From: Polychytrium aggregatum
Taxonomy: Eukaryota; Chytridiomycota; Chytridiomycetes; Polychytriales
Direction of reading: 5' to 3'
DNA length: 64,000 nucleotides
Assembly (NCBI RefSeq): GCF_025602895.1
Contig: NW_026516239.1
Location: forward strand, 375,001 to 439,000
Shown in pieces: positions 40,301 to 47,527 of the stretch. The notes beneath the pieces are model-generated. The model saw only the letters and a list, made by a program, of their open reading frames with translations, searched no databases and had not been told where the DNA came from. The position numbers were made by a program, and so were the translations under genes. How positions within the stretch are numbered: position 1 is the first letter of the stretch; each line of letters begins with the position of its first letter.

Positions 40301-42042
40301 CATGCATGAGCACGCGCCGTTGCCACCCGCGTCTACTGGTTTCCTGCCTCCCCCACCGCTCGGCACATGTCCCCGGGCTGTGCCAAGCCTCTCTCGCTTG
40401 CACACCAGCCACTCTCGCACCCCCTTCTCGCTTCTCTGTGATGCTCCACCCTTCTCGCCCACTTTTGCCCCTCGACCTTCTCCCGGTCTATAAATAGCCC
40501 TGCATGTCTGAGCCTATGTTGAACACCAGTTCGAACAAAACTTGTTCTTTGGTGTTCGGGGCTAAAAGCTAATAAAGCTCATACCAAGCACTTGGTCTTC
40601 GTCCTTGCGCTTGTTCACTCCTTACACCCACCCTGGTACATGCGACCAAGATGGTACTGAGCACGTCGATTTCCCTGCAGAGCTGATGCAGTGAACCAAC
40701 CAAAGGCAGCACCACGATCATTCGAAGACTGATATTCACCCAGGAGCAGCTGGGCAAACTGATTTCCTTGGGCTGCAGAGGCTTGCAGATGATGGAGGTG
40801 GAGGTTGATGTTTGAGTAGAAACCCTTGGTAGACCAGAACCAGACCTGGCTGTCAGAGTGGCCATCTCGAGCCAGTGTGCCAAAGATGTACCTTGCAGTA
40901 TTCATCGAGCGTGGAGTCCCAAAAGCTTGATACAGACACACAGCCATGAGGTGTCGACAGAGCCAGTCAGACCTGGATCCGAGTCGACACAATCCAAAGA
41001 ACCGTACAGAGGCTGCTGTTGCGGATCTATTGGCCTGTCTGGCACATAGGCAAACATCTTCTCCCAGTCGGAAGCGGTTGCGGGTTTCGTTGTCTCGAAT
41101 AATTTGAATGCCCTTTCGTTGGTCCATTAGGGTGCCCCGGCCGAGGTAATGCATCCACCCGACCATATGGGTGGCGATGGGCTTGATTACTGGGTTGGTG
41201 GACTGGGTGCTGACTTCCTGCCAGTGATTGAAGGCGGCTTGGTCGCTCTTCTCGACTCCATGGCCGATGAACGAGAAGCATCCACGGAGGAAGACGATCC
41301 GGAGTCGTGCATCTTCACTTCCTTGGCTCCAGGCGGCCGTGTACCATTCGATGGCTGTGCTGAAACTTTGCTTGACGCCTTCACCGTCTTCGTACATTCG
41401 ACCGAGGGCGAGCTGGGCCTGGACAAGTCCACGGTTCGCAAGGCGGCGATAGAGGCCGAGGGCCTTGGTAGCATCGCGATGGACGAGCTTGTGGCCCATG
41501 TAGCATCTGGCCAAGTGAAACTGGGCCATCGTATGGTTGTCGAGGGCTGCTTGTTCCAAGAGGGAGAGGACTTCTTCCATCCTGGTGTCTTGAACCTTCC
41601 AGGGCAGGTATCCGCTTGCGAGCATGAGTTGCTGCTCCTTGTTCCGAGCAAGGAAATACGCCGCGGCGGCATTTCCAGAGTTGGACTGTGCTTCGAGCCA
41701 GGACCAACCGCCACCCAGACGCGGGCAGTAGAAGGACAGAAGATATCTGTCGCTGGGCGTAATCCGGATCTGGAGGGACCCATCGTCGTTCTTCAAGCAT
41801 CGTCGGGAGCACCACAAATTGAAGCGCCTCTCCTTGGAGTTCAGAAGGTGCCTCGCTCGCTTGCAAACGAGGAGGAGAGTCTTGACATCAGCAAAGGAGA
41901 GGGCGAACTGGAAGGATTCGTTGCAGCATATGATGGTGAAGATGGCGGGGTCGTGGTGATAGGGGGCTTCCGTGGGGTCCAAGACGGGCAAGCTTGTGCC
42001 CGCTCCGAGGGGCTGGTGCTGGCTGGCGGAACCGGAGGCCAT
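34302..42042 (-). CDS. F-box-like/Sel1-repeat protein gene, split by LTR element C1
   Basis: Two blocks, 42042-40627 and 34544-34302, separated by element C1 (34550-40626) with target duplication CCCAC. The frame continues across the duplication (RMYQGG/LGVPRDINMAVEW), giving 552 residues. Start ATG 42042 (MASGSASQHQPL) is preferred over the upstream ATG at 42213 because a paralogue at 13616 starts the same way. Residues about 35-80 are F-box-like (IFTIICCNESFQFA ... LLLVCKRARHLL ... RRFNLWC). At least seven Sel1 repeats follow (MAQFHLARCYMGHKLVHRD; AQLALGRMYEDGEGVKQS; AQLLLGEYQSSNDRG; AQYELGICFLKGLGVARN). Sel1 repeats form alpha-solenoid scaffolds; with an F-box-like region this suggests a ubiquitin-ligase adaptor, as inference. 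The insertion removes the last two repeats from the main frame. Confidence 0.88.
34550..34968 (+). repeat. LTR of C1 (5' LTR)
   Basis: 419 bp, TGTGATG...CTTACA. TATA box TATAAATA at 34831-34838; AATAAA near 34913. AGTTCGAACAAA at 34870-34881 is the reverse complement of TTTGTTCGAACT just after the LTR (34970-34981). Confidence 0.93.
34970..34981 (+). other. Presumed self-primer binding site of C1
   Basis: TTTGTTCGAACT begins one base after the LTR and is perfectly complementary to AGTTCGAACAAA at 34870-34881, about 40 nt after the TATA box, where the RNA 5' end is expected. This is the arrangement known from Tf1-type self-priming elements. Confidence 0.65.
35148..36125 (+). CDS. gag: Gag of C1
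   Basis: 325 residues from ATG 35148 ([19 protein letters not shown]). Coiled N-terminus, gag domain ([35 protein letters not shown]), then a CCHC knuckle ([14 protein letters not shown]) near residue 272. A T-run of about 15 bases lies upstream at 35109-35123. Confidence 0.92.
   Translation: MDPALVDRLRALEAELAELRTARDAPAAGYSVQMPDRYDGNRQGFRAFVNQCKLYIRMQPHRFPADPIKVGFVISLLTGPALQWATPMLEMGDPRLNSFGDFLERFSKVFDDPDRARTAESVITTLSQGNRPCAVYASEFLRIAADTTWNDGAKISFFRLGLSDDVRDELSRVRPLPRDLEEYIELCNELDARIRERRQERRSTPARYRSSQFAFGSASAAVPAIAPASVLAPPHPSYIVSEPMQVDSAVSGPLTAEEKQRRRRFGLCLYCGKKGHLVRNCPVKFGSTRATGPPPGPPGPRIIRTIVYEDGEVQDFSSGNDQARF
36185..40207 (+). CDS. pol: Pol polyprotein of C1
   Basis: About 1340 codons open in a frame different from gag. 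Order: aspartic protease ([12 protein letters not shown], near 107), Ser/Pro-rich linker, reverse transcriptase (YLDDILIY near 546), RNase H ([13 protein letters not shown]), integrase zinc region near 915 (CDTCARSK), DDE core ([16 protein letters not shown]), chromodomain from about 1268 (WEVEEILDS ... WKGYPVTDRSWEP). The true N-terminus is not resolved; recoding or processing from a Gag-Pol product is usual for the family. Confidence 0.93.
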   Translation: MPLVSTGEAVMCGQLRLASGPADTLSSGIVPVAPLVSLGTAPHPQVQIPELSCQPSAKLTVCASRNPGAEAGTEPKSCVSSVRRCSLVVPVAVRLPSGDSLSCEGLVDSGASGNFIDEDFVARHSVPTCSKASPLAVEGVDGKPLSSGPILRETAPLEVILGDVSQRLRFDVIRSPHQPLILGFPWLRTAEPKIVWSRGLLCLPPSVDSDPSPCTTSLSSCSTSSNVTPLLDDSTPLIDLSSSPTLPPSSSPSCLVPPEPLRSSQTPSSVVSSLSLLDVPPPVVCSSDIVQNKVTVEHYSDLVHAPPLSSDAPLRVCSIDYRSMRESLDACRHGTQPLTIFQVHVLPTDEPSTATVEVPAEYKDFLSVFSKQEADSLPPHRPYDCPIDLEPGKSPKFGPLYSLSEPELHALRDYLDENLAKGFVRPSSSPAGSPILFVKKKDGSLRLCVDYRALNGITVKNRYPLPLIGELLDRLRGAKVFTKLDLRGAYNLLRIRSGDEWKTAFRTRYGHFEYLVMPFGLTNAPATFQHFINDVLRTELDQFAIAYLDDILIYSADPSQHVEHVKQVLSKLRAAKLYCKLEKCEFSKTSVSFLGFMVSPEGIGMERSKLSAILDWPIPRNISDLRSFVGFANFYRRFIDGYAKIAGPMTRLFRKTHGFQWSREADKAFRSLKDAFVSEPVLVHPDPSKPFVVESDASDFALGCVLSQRGADDRLHPCSFHSRTLSNAERNYSIYEKELLAIKEAFEAWRHYLEGAQHPVAVLTDHKNLEYLATARILNQRHARWSQFLSRFDIRIQYRPGARNGKADALSRRSDYIPSSASVSRDPPLLLDPAAVIRVLRSRDARSSVASRSDPVDLLQLIAEEQARDPGLDKYRRDPKFVWNGQYLTFQNRIVVPESCRVPALKSCHDPVAVGHPGIRRTLALVSRQFWWQTYRKDVKEYVSTCDTCARSKAPRHKPFGFLLPLQTADRPWGTLTMDFITDLPKSKGHTCIFVVVCSLTKMAHFMSWRSLPSAEETASLFLDNVFRLHGLPDTVVSDRGSQFTSRFWKALCTQLGIQTSLSTAFHPQTDGQTERVNQVINQYLRCYTSYQQDDWAELLPLAEFSYNNLENSSTHASPFLATYGFHPRFEVPVVAGGPDVPSATERVEHLQRNLALLKENLEKAKSDYKHFSDLRRSQAPDLRPGDQVWVLTRNISTTRPSKKLDYQRIGPFTILEAVGTLAFRLDLPKDIKVHPVFHVSLLEPYKKNSLPGRVQAPPPAVVIDGNLEWEVEEILDSKFVRGKLHYLIDWKGYPVTDRSWEPADIVFAPTVAAEYHRRYPDKPGPRRTQDGTRRSLRRR
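40208..40626 (+). repeat. LTR of C1 (3' LTR)
   Basis: 419 bp, starting directly after the pol stop codon. By eye the same as 34550-34968. Confidence 0.93.
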
Positions 42043-42421
42043 TTTCTTGTAGAGGCGGACGACAAAGGGTCGATTGAGCTGACGGACAGGCAGGCAGGCA
42101 GAAGAACAAAGAGCCGAGATTGCGGGTGGAAGGAGGGCGGGCTTGTTGGGCGGGCGGGAGGTGGGCTTGTGACCGGGCGGAGTTGAGCCACCAGCACGGG
42201 GCGCGCTGACCATGAGGATGGGGTTGACACGTGCACATCAGGTGTACATTGGCTGCGCATGGACACGCTGTGAGCGGGTCTGGGCGATCTCTGATGCTGG
42301 CACAACAAACACATCATCCCAGGACAACAATGGAACACCTGGGCATTGGAGAGCAATTTGATATATTGAATCCATGCAATCGCATCTACACTCGATGATA
42401 GATGCTGTCTGGAATATTCGC
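42043..42421. other. Intergenic region, promoter side of the Sel1 gene
   Basis: 379 bp between two minus-strand genes. An upstream in-frame extension to ATG 42213 is open (Pro/Ala-rich) but not conserved in the paralogue. No TATA box identified. Confidence 0.5.
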
Positions 42422-43240
42422 TCAATTTCCGAGCGACTTGCGGCTCTTGCGTAGATTGGCTTTGAGGGTCTCTTCGTGGATGGTGACCGCAAAGGCCGTT
42501 TGAAAGCGCTCGGCATCGAATGGTGCCTTGGTCTTGGCCAATTTCATGCTATCCCTGAAAATAGAGATGAGTTCGTCCATGACCGAATCATCGGCAGCAT
42601 CGTCATCATCGGCAGCATCGGCATCGAGACTGGTTTCCTCCTTTTTAACATTGCCTTGGGCGGCAATACTGCTGTATGAATTTTGACTTTGGAACCGGTC
42701 GGCGCCGTTTCGCTGAGAAGGCGTGTTGTGTGCACTGGTTGACACTCTAGGATAGGTTGAGGGTGTAGGTCTCATCAACGGTCGAGCGGGAGTGATAGGT
42801 CCACCGAAGGGGCGAAACTTGTCGGCGGGCTTGCGCACAGGACCATCGGGTCCAGGAATCGTAGGGGGTGCATCTGGGTGGAGTTTGTAGCTGAGTGCAT
42901 CGTGATGATGCTGGCAGAAATAACTGCCTTCGATCCGAGGAATGACTTGGCAGCGCTCCTTGTACTGGGTGTTTTTCTTCATGGCCCAGCAGCGTGGATC
43001 GCGAGGGTCGAGCGGATAGACTCTGTGGAACACACAGCCGTCATATCCAGGAACACAGGGCTTACTGCAGGTCGCAGTTCCTCCGGATTTGGTGGTTGGA
43101 TAGGGACAATCAGAGTTCCCGGCTTTGGAGTGGACGTTGCAATATTGCGAGTCGACGAGTCGACGACCTGGGCAAGTTTGGCCGCTGTCAAGCACAAAAA
43201 GGCAAGGAGCGATAGGATTGATTCGTTGGTTCTGAGACAT
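42422..43240 (-). CDS. Cys/His-rich protein with three zinc-binding-like modules (paralogue of the gene at 33363-34205)
   Basis: 272 residues, ATG 43240 (MSQNQRINPIAPCLFV) to TGA 42422, no intron needed. Modules correspond one for one with the paralogue: TCPGR ... YCNVH; TATCSKPCVPGYDGCVFH; KERCQVI ... SYFCQHHHD. The middle is Pro-rich (DAPPTIPGPDGP), then comes an acidic stretch (DADAADDDDAADDS) and a helical C-terminus (MDELISIFRDSMKLAKT). The paired cysteines and C-x2-H ends imply zinc binding. Function is unknown. It faces the paralogue at 33363, with only the LTR-split Sel1 gene between them. Confidence 0.75.
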   Translation of the reverse strand: MSQNQRINPIAPCLFVLDSGQTCPGRRLVDSQYCNVHSKAGNSDCPYPTTKSGGTATCSKPCVPGYDGCVFHRVYPLDPRDPRCWAMKKNTQYKERCQVIPRIEGSYFCQHHHDALSYKLHPDAPPTIPGPDGPVRKPADKFRPFGGPITPARPLMRPTPSTYPRVSTSAHNTPSQRNGADRFQSQNSYSSIAAQGNVKKEETSLDADAADDDDAADDSVMDELISIFRDSMKLAKTKAPFDAERFQTAFAVTIHEETLKANLRKSRKSLGN

Positions 43241-43698
43241 GGCGATTCTAAGGTGGCTACGGATGCCAAGTCGAATCACAAGTTGAGGGAGCTAAGGCAA
43301 ACTGAGTCGATAGACGTCGCCTCCGAAGCGAATACCATCCAGAAATGATCTGGAACACCGAGAGGCAAGATGGAGTGTCCTTGGCCCTCTGGCCGAACCG
43401 TCAATTAATTCATTAATTTAACTGCCATGTGGCGCATTTTTTCTCTCTCGCTCTCTGATTGGGTGAGACCATGGAGGGGTGAAACTGAAGACACAGGCTC
43501 TGCGTATAATTTATTCAGACGAAACAACCTCTACAGTGGAAGTGCATTGACAAGAAAACACAAGCCTGAAAGAAATCAACCTAAATTTATCACCCCTGTT
43601 CAAAAATGAAGAGGTTTCAGCCCATATTATGGCCTCCAGTGTCTTTCTTGAGAGGACCATGGGGGAGGCATATTTCTTGGGCGACAAGTTGATGGGAG
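43241..43698. other. Intergenic region
   Basis: 458 bp between the Cys/His-rich gene start and the end of the Pro/Glu-rich candidate. A/T-rich around 43403-43430 (TTAATTCATTAATTTAAC). No gene seen. Confidence 0.55.
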
Positions 43699-44211
43699 CT
43701 AAAGGAGAGGCTCCAAGATATCGTCCCCTTCTTCGTCGGGCTCTGGGACGGCCGGCTCAGGGACGGCTGGCTCGGGGGCTCTGGCTCCAACCTCCGGGTC
43801 CTCGGCTTGGCGGGGCGGAGTTGCCGGAAGGGTTGGCGGGGCCTCGATGGGAGCGGGAACCGGGGGCTCGGGAACGGCATCTGGACGTTCGAGGGCTCTG
43901 GTGACATCCTGGTCCTCATCTTGGCTGGGCGGAGTGGCCGGGGGGGTAGGCGGGGCCTCGACGGGAGCGGGAACCGGGGGCTCGGGAATGGGGTTTTCCA
44001 AGACTGGGAGACGGGCCTGGAAAACGGAGGGGTGGAGAATGAACTCCTCAGGATGTTCAATGCTAAATAAAAAATGAATAAAACAGAAAAGTCTGTGCCC
44101 GTGAAACTTGTAGTTGCGGCACCTGACGATAAAATCAGATGCCTTGGTCGCAGCAAAACATCGGCGCTGGTTAAAACCAAAACCAAGGCCAAAAATAAAA
44201 AGATTGTTCAT
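43699..44211 (-). CDS. Candidate Pro/Glu-rich repeat protein, exon structure uncertain
   Basis: An open frame from ATG 44211 to TAG 43699 (170 residues). The C-terminal 90 residues contain two copies of a 30-35-residue Pro-rich unit (PEPPVPAPVEAPPTPPATPP and PEPPVPAPIEAPPTLPATPP), then acidic and Pro-rich sequence ending DILEPLL. A minus-strand TATA-like GGATAAAAGG near 44345-44354 lies about 135 nt upstream of the ATG. An acceptor-like TTTATTTAG near 44065 suggests the N-terminal part may be spliced differently. The repeat unit is real, but the gene boundaries are uncertain. No family recognised. Confidence 0.4.
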   Translation of the reverse strand: MNNLFIFGLGFGFNQRRCFAATKASDFIVRCRNYKFHGHRLFCFIHFLFSIEHPEEFILHPSVFQARLPVLENPIPEPPVPAPVEAPPTPPATPPSQDEDQDVTRALERPDAVPEPPVPAPIEAPPTLPATPPRQAEDPEVGARAPEPAVPEPAVPEPDEEGDDILEPLL

Positions 44212-44545
44212 GATAAAAGTCGCCTACGAGTTGGCTATGCTAAGTCAAATGAGTCAAATCAGAGGAATACAGGATGGGGGGTTCCTGGGGAGGTTTGCTT
44301 GCGAGCGAGGGTGAAGCAAAAGAGGAGGAATCCCCAGGCGGCCGCCTTTTATCCTGGGGGGAAAGGCGACATCGCCCCCGACTCGGGCTCCGAAACACGT
44401 CACCGGTTGCACGAGGTAGTGCGCAGCATTGAGCCACCAGTCGTGGCACGTTCCACATGTTCCATGTTCCAATGGCGTGTAACCATTGTAAGCATATTTT
44501 TCTAGTGTATATTCACAGCACGACGTGGTGTTGCATGCAGCAAGC
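44212..44545. other. Intergenic region between divergent candidates
   Basis: 334 bp holding the TATA-like element for the minus-strand Pro/Glu-rich candidate and the promoter side of the plus-strand gene at 44546 (GTGTATATTC near 44507). A Lys-rich plus-strand open frame (44074-44505) crosses it and is not supported. Confidence 0.5.
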
Positions 44546-46654
44546 ATGGTCAGACCCAAGTTCACCCCCTCCCCTGCTGCTGCACCCGACCCGAAGCGAG
44601 CCCAGAGACGCAAGCGTGCCGTCGCCAAGCGTGGCCGCCCAACACAAATCTCAAACTCATCACCCGATTCTGGTGCTGGGGATTCCATTCTCGACGATCT
44701 GTGGTGCAGCTTGCCTTTGGAGCTGCAGTTCGAAATCGCCAAGCATTGGTGGGGTGATCCTGTTGCCGTCAAGAAGCTCCTTGCCGCCGGCTTCCTGCAA
44801 CACAAATGCGGCGACATCATCATCAAGGATTTCTTCAACCACGAGTTCGAGCGCCTCTACAAGGGTGTCTACCCTGGCGATTACATCTACAACGACCTCC
44901 AAAACCAGATTCCCCATCTCAAGAGCATCTATGGTCTGGAGGGCCAGATCCTGGACCGCTTCGAGAGAGACTACTTCCCGTCATGCACCTACGCTGTGCT
45001 CTTGACCGAGAGACGCACCCAGGAACTACTCACCCTCTTCAAGAACCGCCCCGCGGCACACCGTCTCATCAAGCTCGCCCGGAATCAAGACTCTGAGGAT
45101 GATGACTTTTGGGGCGGATATTTGGAGACCTATCCGATCACCATCCCAGAGGACACACCAGGCGGCCATTATTACTTTGTCGGCCGCCGTTACAAGTACG
45201 GTGAAGGTGTCCCGCGCGGCATGGACGAAGCCTTGTGTCTCTTTGCCTTCGGTGCGGCCCAGCAGCATCCATTGTGCATGTACGAAATCGCCATCCACAA
45301 GTTTGAGCGCGAGCCGGAAGAGTACTACGACGAATTGGTCGAGCTCCTCGATACGATCCCGGATATCATCGAGAGCCAGCAGACCATCGACGACATATCC
45401 TTTCGCCAAGAACAGCAGTTCAACGACTGCATCGCACCCGCGCTGATGCTCCGGCTCGCCCAGTACCATCTCAGCCAGCGCAATGACATCAGCGATGTGA
45501 TCGAGTACGTCGTCCCCCTCGTATACAACTACCTCTTTCTGCCCGCACCAGACGACGAGCCCGAACACATCACCACCGCCCGAGAGGAAGAAACCGCCGC
45601 CTGGTTCGTCTCGATGGGCGAGCTCTATTACTTTTTTCTCGTCCTCTTCCGGATCGTGGAAGACTCGTCCTTCTTCTGGTTCTTCAACACGCACCGCTTC
45701 TGCGAGGCATACAAGGACTTTCCCGGCATCTCCACCGAGATGTCCCGGTTCATCGTCAAGGACATGATCACCCAGACCATCGAAGATCGCGACAACCACC
45801 TCTTCCACTGCGCCTATCTGGGCAACTGGCGAGACAGCGAGTTCCAGTACTGCCGCCAATACTGGGAAATGTTCCAAGACAACGACGATGTCCTCTGGTT
45901 CGGCGGGGAGCTGTTCGTCTTTCAGAATCGCCACGACCCAGCCCTGCAAATCATCGAGCAGGACTACAAATCCAATCCTGCCGGCGGCGGTGCATTCCTC
46001 AAGGCCCTGTGCGAGCTGTACAAGGAATACGAATACGTAGATGATACCGACGACGAATACCACCCGTGGTTCTCCTTTGCCCGCCTCGAGAGGGTCTATG
46101 AGCTGCTCCACGAGTGCATCGCTCTGAACCCCCAGCGCCCCAGCCTGCTCTCCGAGGGTGCCCTGCTGGTCATGGGGTTGTGCATGGGTCACCAGGACAG
46201 GGCCCGCGAGGCGGTCGAGTCCTTCCAGAGCGCCATGCTGGCATCTCCGCACCCCGAGAGGTCCATGGCGTCGATCTGTTTCGCCTTTTGCCTGCTCGGG
46301 GGCTTTGGCATCACCAGGGACCCGCCGCGGGCAGCCGCCCTCATTGCTTCGCTCGACAGGGACTTTTTGGCGGCAATGACCAATCTGGACCTCAAGCTGT
46401 GGTGTCATTGGCTCGGAAAGGAGGAAGACCCTGACTTTGCTCTGCAGCTCCAATGGCTGAAGGAGCACCGCGATATGCTGGTCGATGTCAACGAGATCCT
46501 TGAGGACGATGTCGATTTCGTTGTCGACAATGGCGGAGATAGCGACAGCGTTGGCGGAGATAGCGATTCGACCTTTTCCCTGTCCCTGACCGATCCCTTG
46601 CTGCAGTCGGAGGATGACTGGGAGACGGACTCGGATAGCAACCTGTCCGAGTAG
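44546..46654 (+). CDS. Large F-box-like/Sel1-type repeat protein with acidic tail
   Basis: 702 residues from ATG 44546 (MVRPKFTPSPAAA) to TAG 46654, intronless; the open frame upstream of this ATG begins only at GTG. A basic Pro/Ala-rich lead is followed by a F-box-like region (ILDDLWCSLPLELQFEIAKHW ... VKKLLAAGFLQHK, residues about 48-85). A clear Sel1-like unit is seen near residue 210 (YYFVGRRYKYGEGVPRGMD). Long helical repeats continue to about 650 (EAVESFQSAMLASPHPERS). The C-terminus is acidic and Ser-rich (DSDSVGGDSDSTFSLS). Same broad class as the Sel1 genes at 34302-42042 and 47528-48208, but much diverged. A scaffold or adaptor role is inferred. Confidence 0.8.
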   Translation: MVRPKFTPSPAAAPDPKRAQRRKRAVAKRGRPTQISNSSPDSGAGDSILDDLWCSLPLELQFEIAKHWWGDPVAVKKLLAAGFLQHKCGDIIIKDFFNHEFERLYKGVYPGDYIYNDLQNQIPHLKSIYGLEGQILDRFERDYFPSCTYAVLLTERRTQELLTLFKNRPAAHRLIKLARNQDSEDDDFWGGYLETYPITIPEDTPGGHYYFVGRRYKYGEGVPRGMDEALCLFAFGAAQQHPLCMYEIAIHKFEREPEEYYDELVELLDTIPDIIESQQTIDDISFRQEQQFNDCIAPALMLRLAQYHLSQRNDISDVIEYVVPLVYNYLFLPAPDDEPEHITTAREEETAAWFVSMGELYYFFLVLFRIVEDSSFFWFFNTHRFCEAYKDFPGISTEMSRFIVKDMITQTIEDRDNHLFHCAYLGNWRDSEFQYCRQYWEMFQDNDDVLWFGGELFVFQNRHDPALQIIEQDYKSNPAGGGAFLKALCELYKEYEYVDDTDDEYHPWFSFARLERVYELLHECIALNPQRPSLLSEGALLVMGLCMGHQDRAREAVESFQSAMLASPHPERSMASICFAFCLLGGFGITRDPPRAAALIASLDRDFLAAMTNLDLKLWCHWLGKEEDPDFALQLQWLKEHRDMLVDVNEILEDDVDFVVDNGGDSDSVGGDSDSTFSLSLTDPLLQSEDDWETDSDSNLSE

Positions 46655-46683
46655 GTGCGCTGGCAGCGACCCAATAAATCTCC

Positions 46684-46691
46684 TATATAAA
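46684..46691 (+). promoter_or_regulatory. TATA box of the Kre9-like gene
   Basis: TATATAAA lies 43 bp before ATG 46734, in the 79-bp gap between the upstream stop and this start, so the 5' UTR must be very short. Confidence 0.6.
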
Positions 46692-46733
46692 GACCAGTCA
46701 CCGTCCCGGTCCTTCTCGACCATCATCCCCTGC

Positions 46734-47432
46734 ATGCCCAACATGTCTTCCATTCTCGTCACTGCCCCCATCTCCGGCTCCGTCTGGTCTACCTGCTCCG
46801 TCCTTCCGGTCTCGTGGATCGCTTTCCCTGGCGTCAATCTCGGCACCGATCAAGCCGCGACCAACCGCCTCTTGCTTGTGTCGTCGCAGGTGACTCCCGT
46901 CGTTGCTACCGATGTCCAATGGTCCTCGGACGGCTGGGACTTTGTCATTCCCTCGGTTCCCGCCGGCCAGTTCAATGTCCAGCTCTGGAACAGCACTGGC
47001 TTCATGGCCCAGAGCGACATCTTCAGCATCCAGGCCAATCCCAGCGTCTCTCAGGGTGCTCCCTGCCCCGCTGCAACCCCGACTTTGACCAGCAGCAGCA
47101 CCAGCTACACCAGCACCAGCGTCGGTACTCCTACCTACACGCCGACCCCCAGCGTCACCAGCAGCTCCATCAGCTCCAGCAGCACCGATTGCGAGTCCGA
47201 GGCTACCACGACCACCACGGTGACCTGCACTCCCGAGGGCCGCGGTCGTCATCGCCATCATCGCTGCCCTGCCAGGACCCACACCCACGGACCCTGGTCG
47301 GCTTCCACCACCAGCGATGTCCAGGGTGTCACTGCTCCCACGACCAGCGCTGCCACCACCACGAGCAGCAGCACTTCCCCTGTTCCCCCTAAACGTACCA
47401 GCGAGATCTGCTTTGTCATCGATTTGCACTGA
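46734..47432 (+). CDS. Kre9/Knh1-like domain protein with Ser/Thr-rich stalk
   Basis: 232 residues from ATG 46734 (or 229 from ATG 46743, MSSILVTAPISGSVW). Residues about 5-105 resemble the beta-sandwich of Kre9/Knh1-type fungal wall glycoproteins: start VTAPISGSVW, core PVSWIAFPG, WDFVIPSVPAGQFNVQLW and end SDIFSIQ. A Ser/Thr-rich stretch of about 100 residues follows (TSSSTSYTSTSVGTPTYTP), typical of O-glycosylated stalks, then a basic His/Arg patch and SEICFVIDLH. Odd points: I see no signal peptide at either ATG and no GPI-type hydrophobic tail. A missed upstream exon, an alternative start or a non-secreted role are possible. Likely cell-wall related if exported. Confidence 0.7.
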   Translation: MPNMSSILVTAPISGSVWSTCSVLPVSWIAFPGVNLGTDQAATNRLLLVSSQVTPVVATDVQWSSDGWDFVIPSVPAGQFNVQLWNSTGFMAQSDIFSIQANPSVSQGAPCPAATPTLTSSSTSYTSTSVGTPTYTPTPSVTSSSISSSSTDCESEATTTTTVTCTPEGRGRHRHHRCPARTHTHGPWSASTTSDVQGVTAPTTSAATTTSSSTSPVPPKRTSEICFVIDLH

Positions 47433-47527
47433 ATGGCTTGAATGAATGAAATGTATCGGGTGTGTGGTGTTTTTGTGTCAATAAAAAATGTGTTCGAAAG
47501 GCATCTGCTTCGTCGCCAGCATCCACA

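Larger units (their letters stand above)
34550..40626 (+). mobile_element. Family C chromovirus (Ty3/gypsy), copy C1
   Basis: 6.1 kb with 419-bp LTRs at 34550-34968 and 40208-40626 and target duplication CCCAC (34545-34549 and 40627-40631). Gag and pol frames are open throughout, so it looks whole. The LTRs look identical by eye, implying recent insertion. The purine-rich AGGAGGAGATAG, which includes the pol stop, abuts the 3' LTR. Opposite in orientation to its host gene. Confidence 0.95.

Noticed and set aside
44074-44505. Lys-rich plus-strand open frame of 143 codons
   Set aside because: It overlaps the promoter and start of the minus-strand Pro/Glu-rich candidate and has no recognisable domain or upstream signals.
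45026-46846. 606-codon open frame on the minus strand
   Set aside because: Antisense shadow of the 702-residue F-box-like/Sel1-type gene, caused by GC-rich third codon positions.
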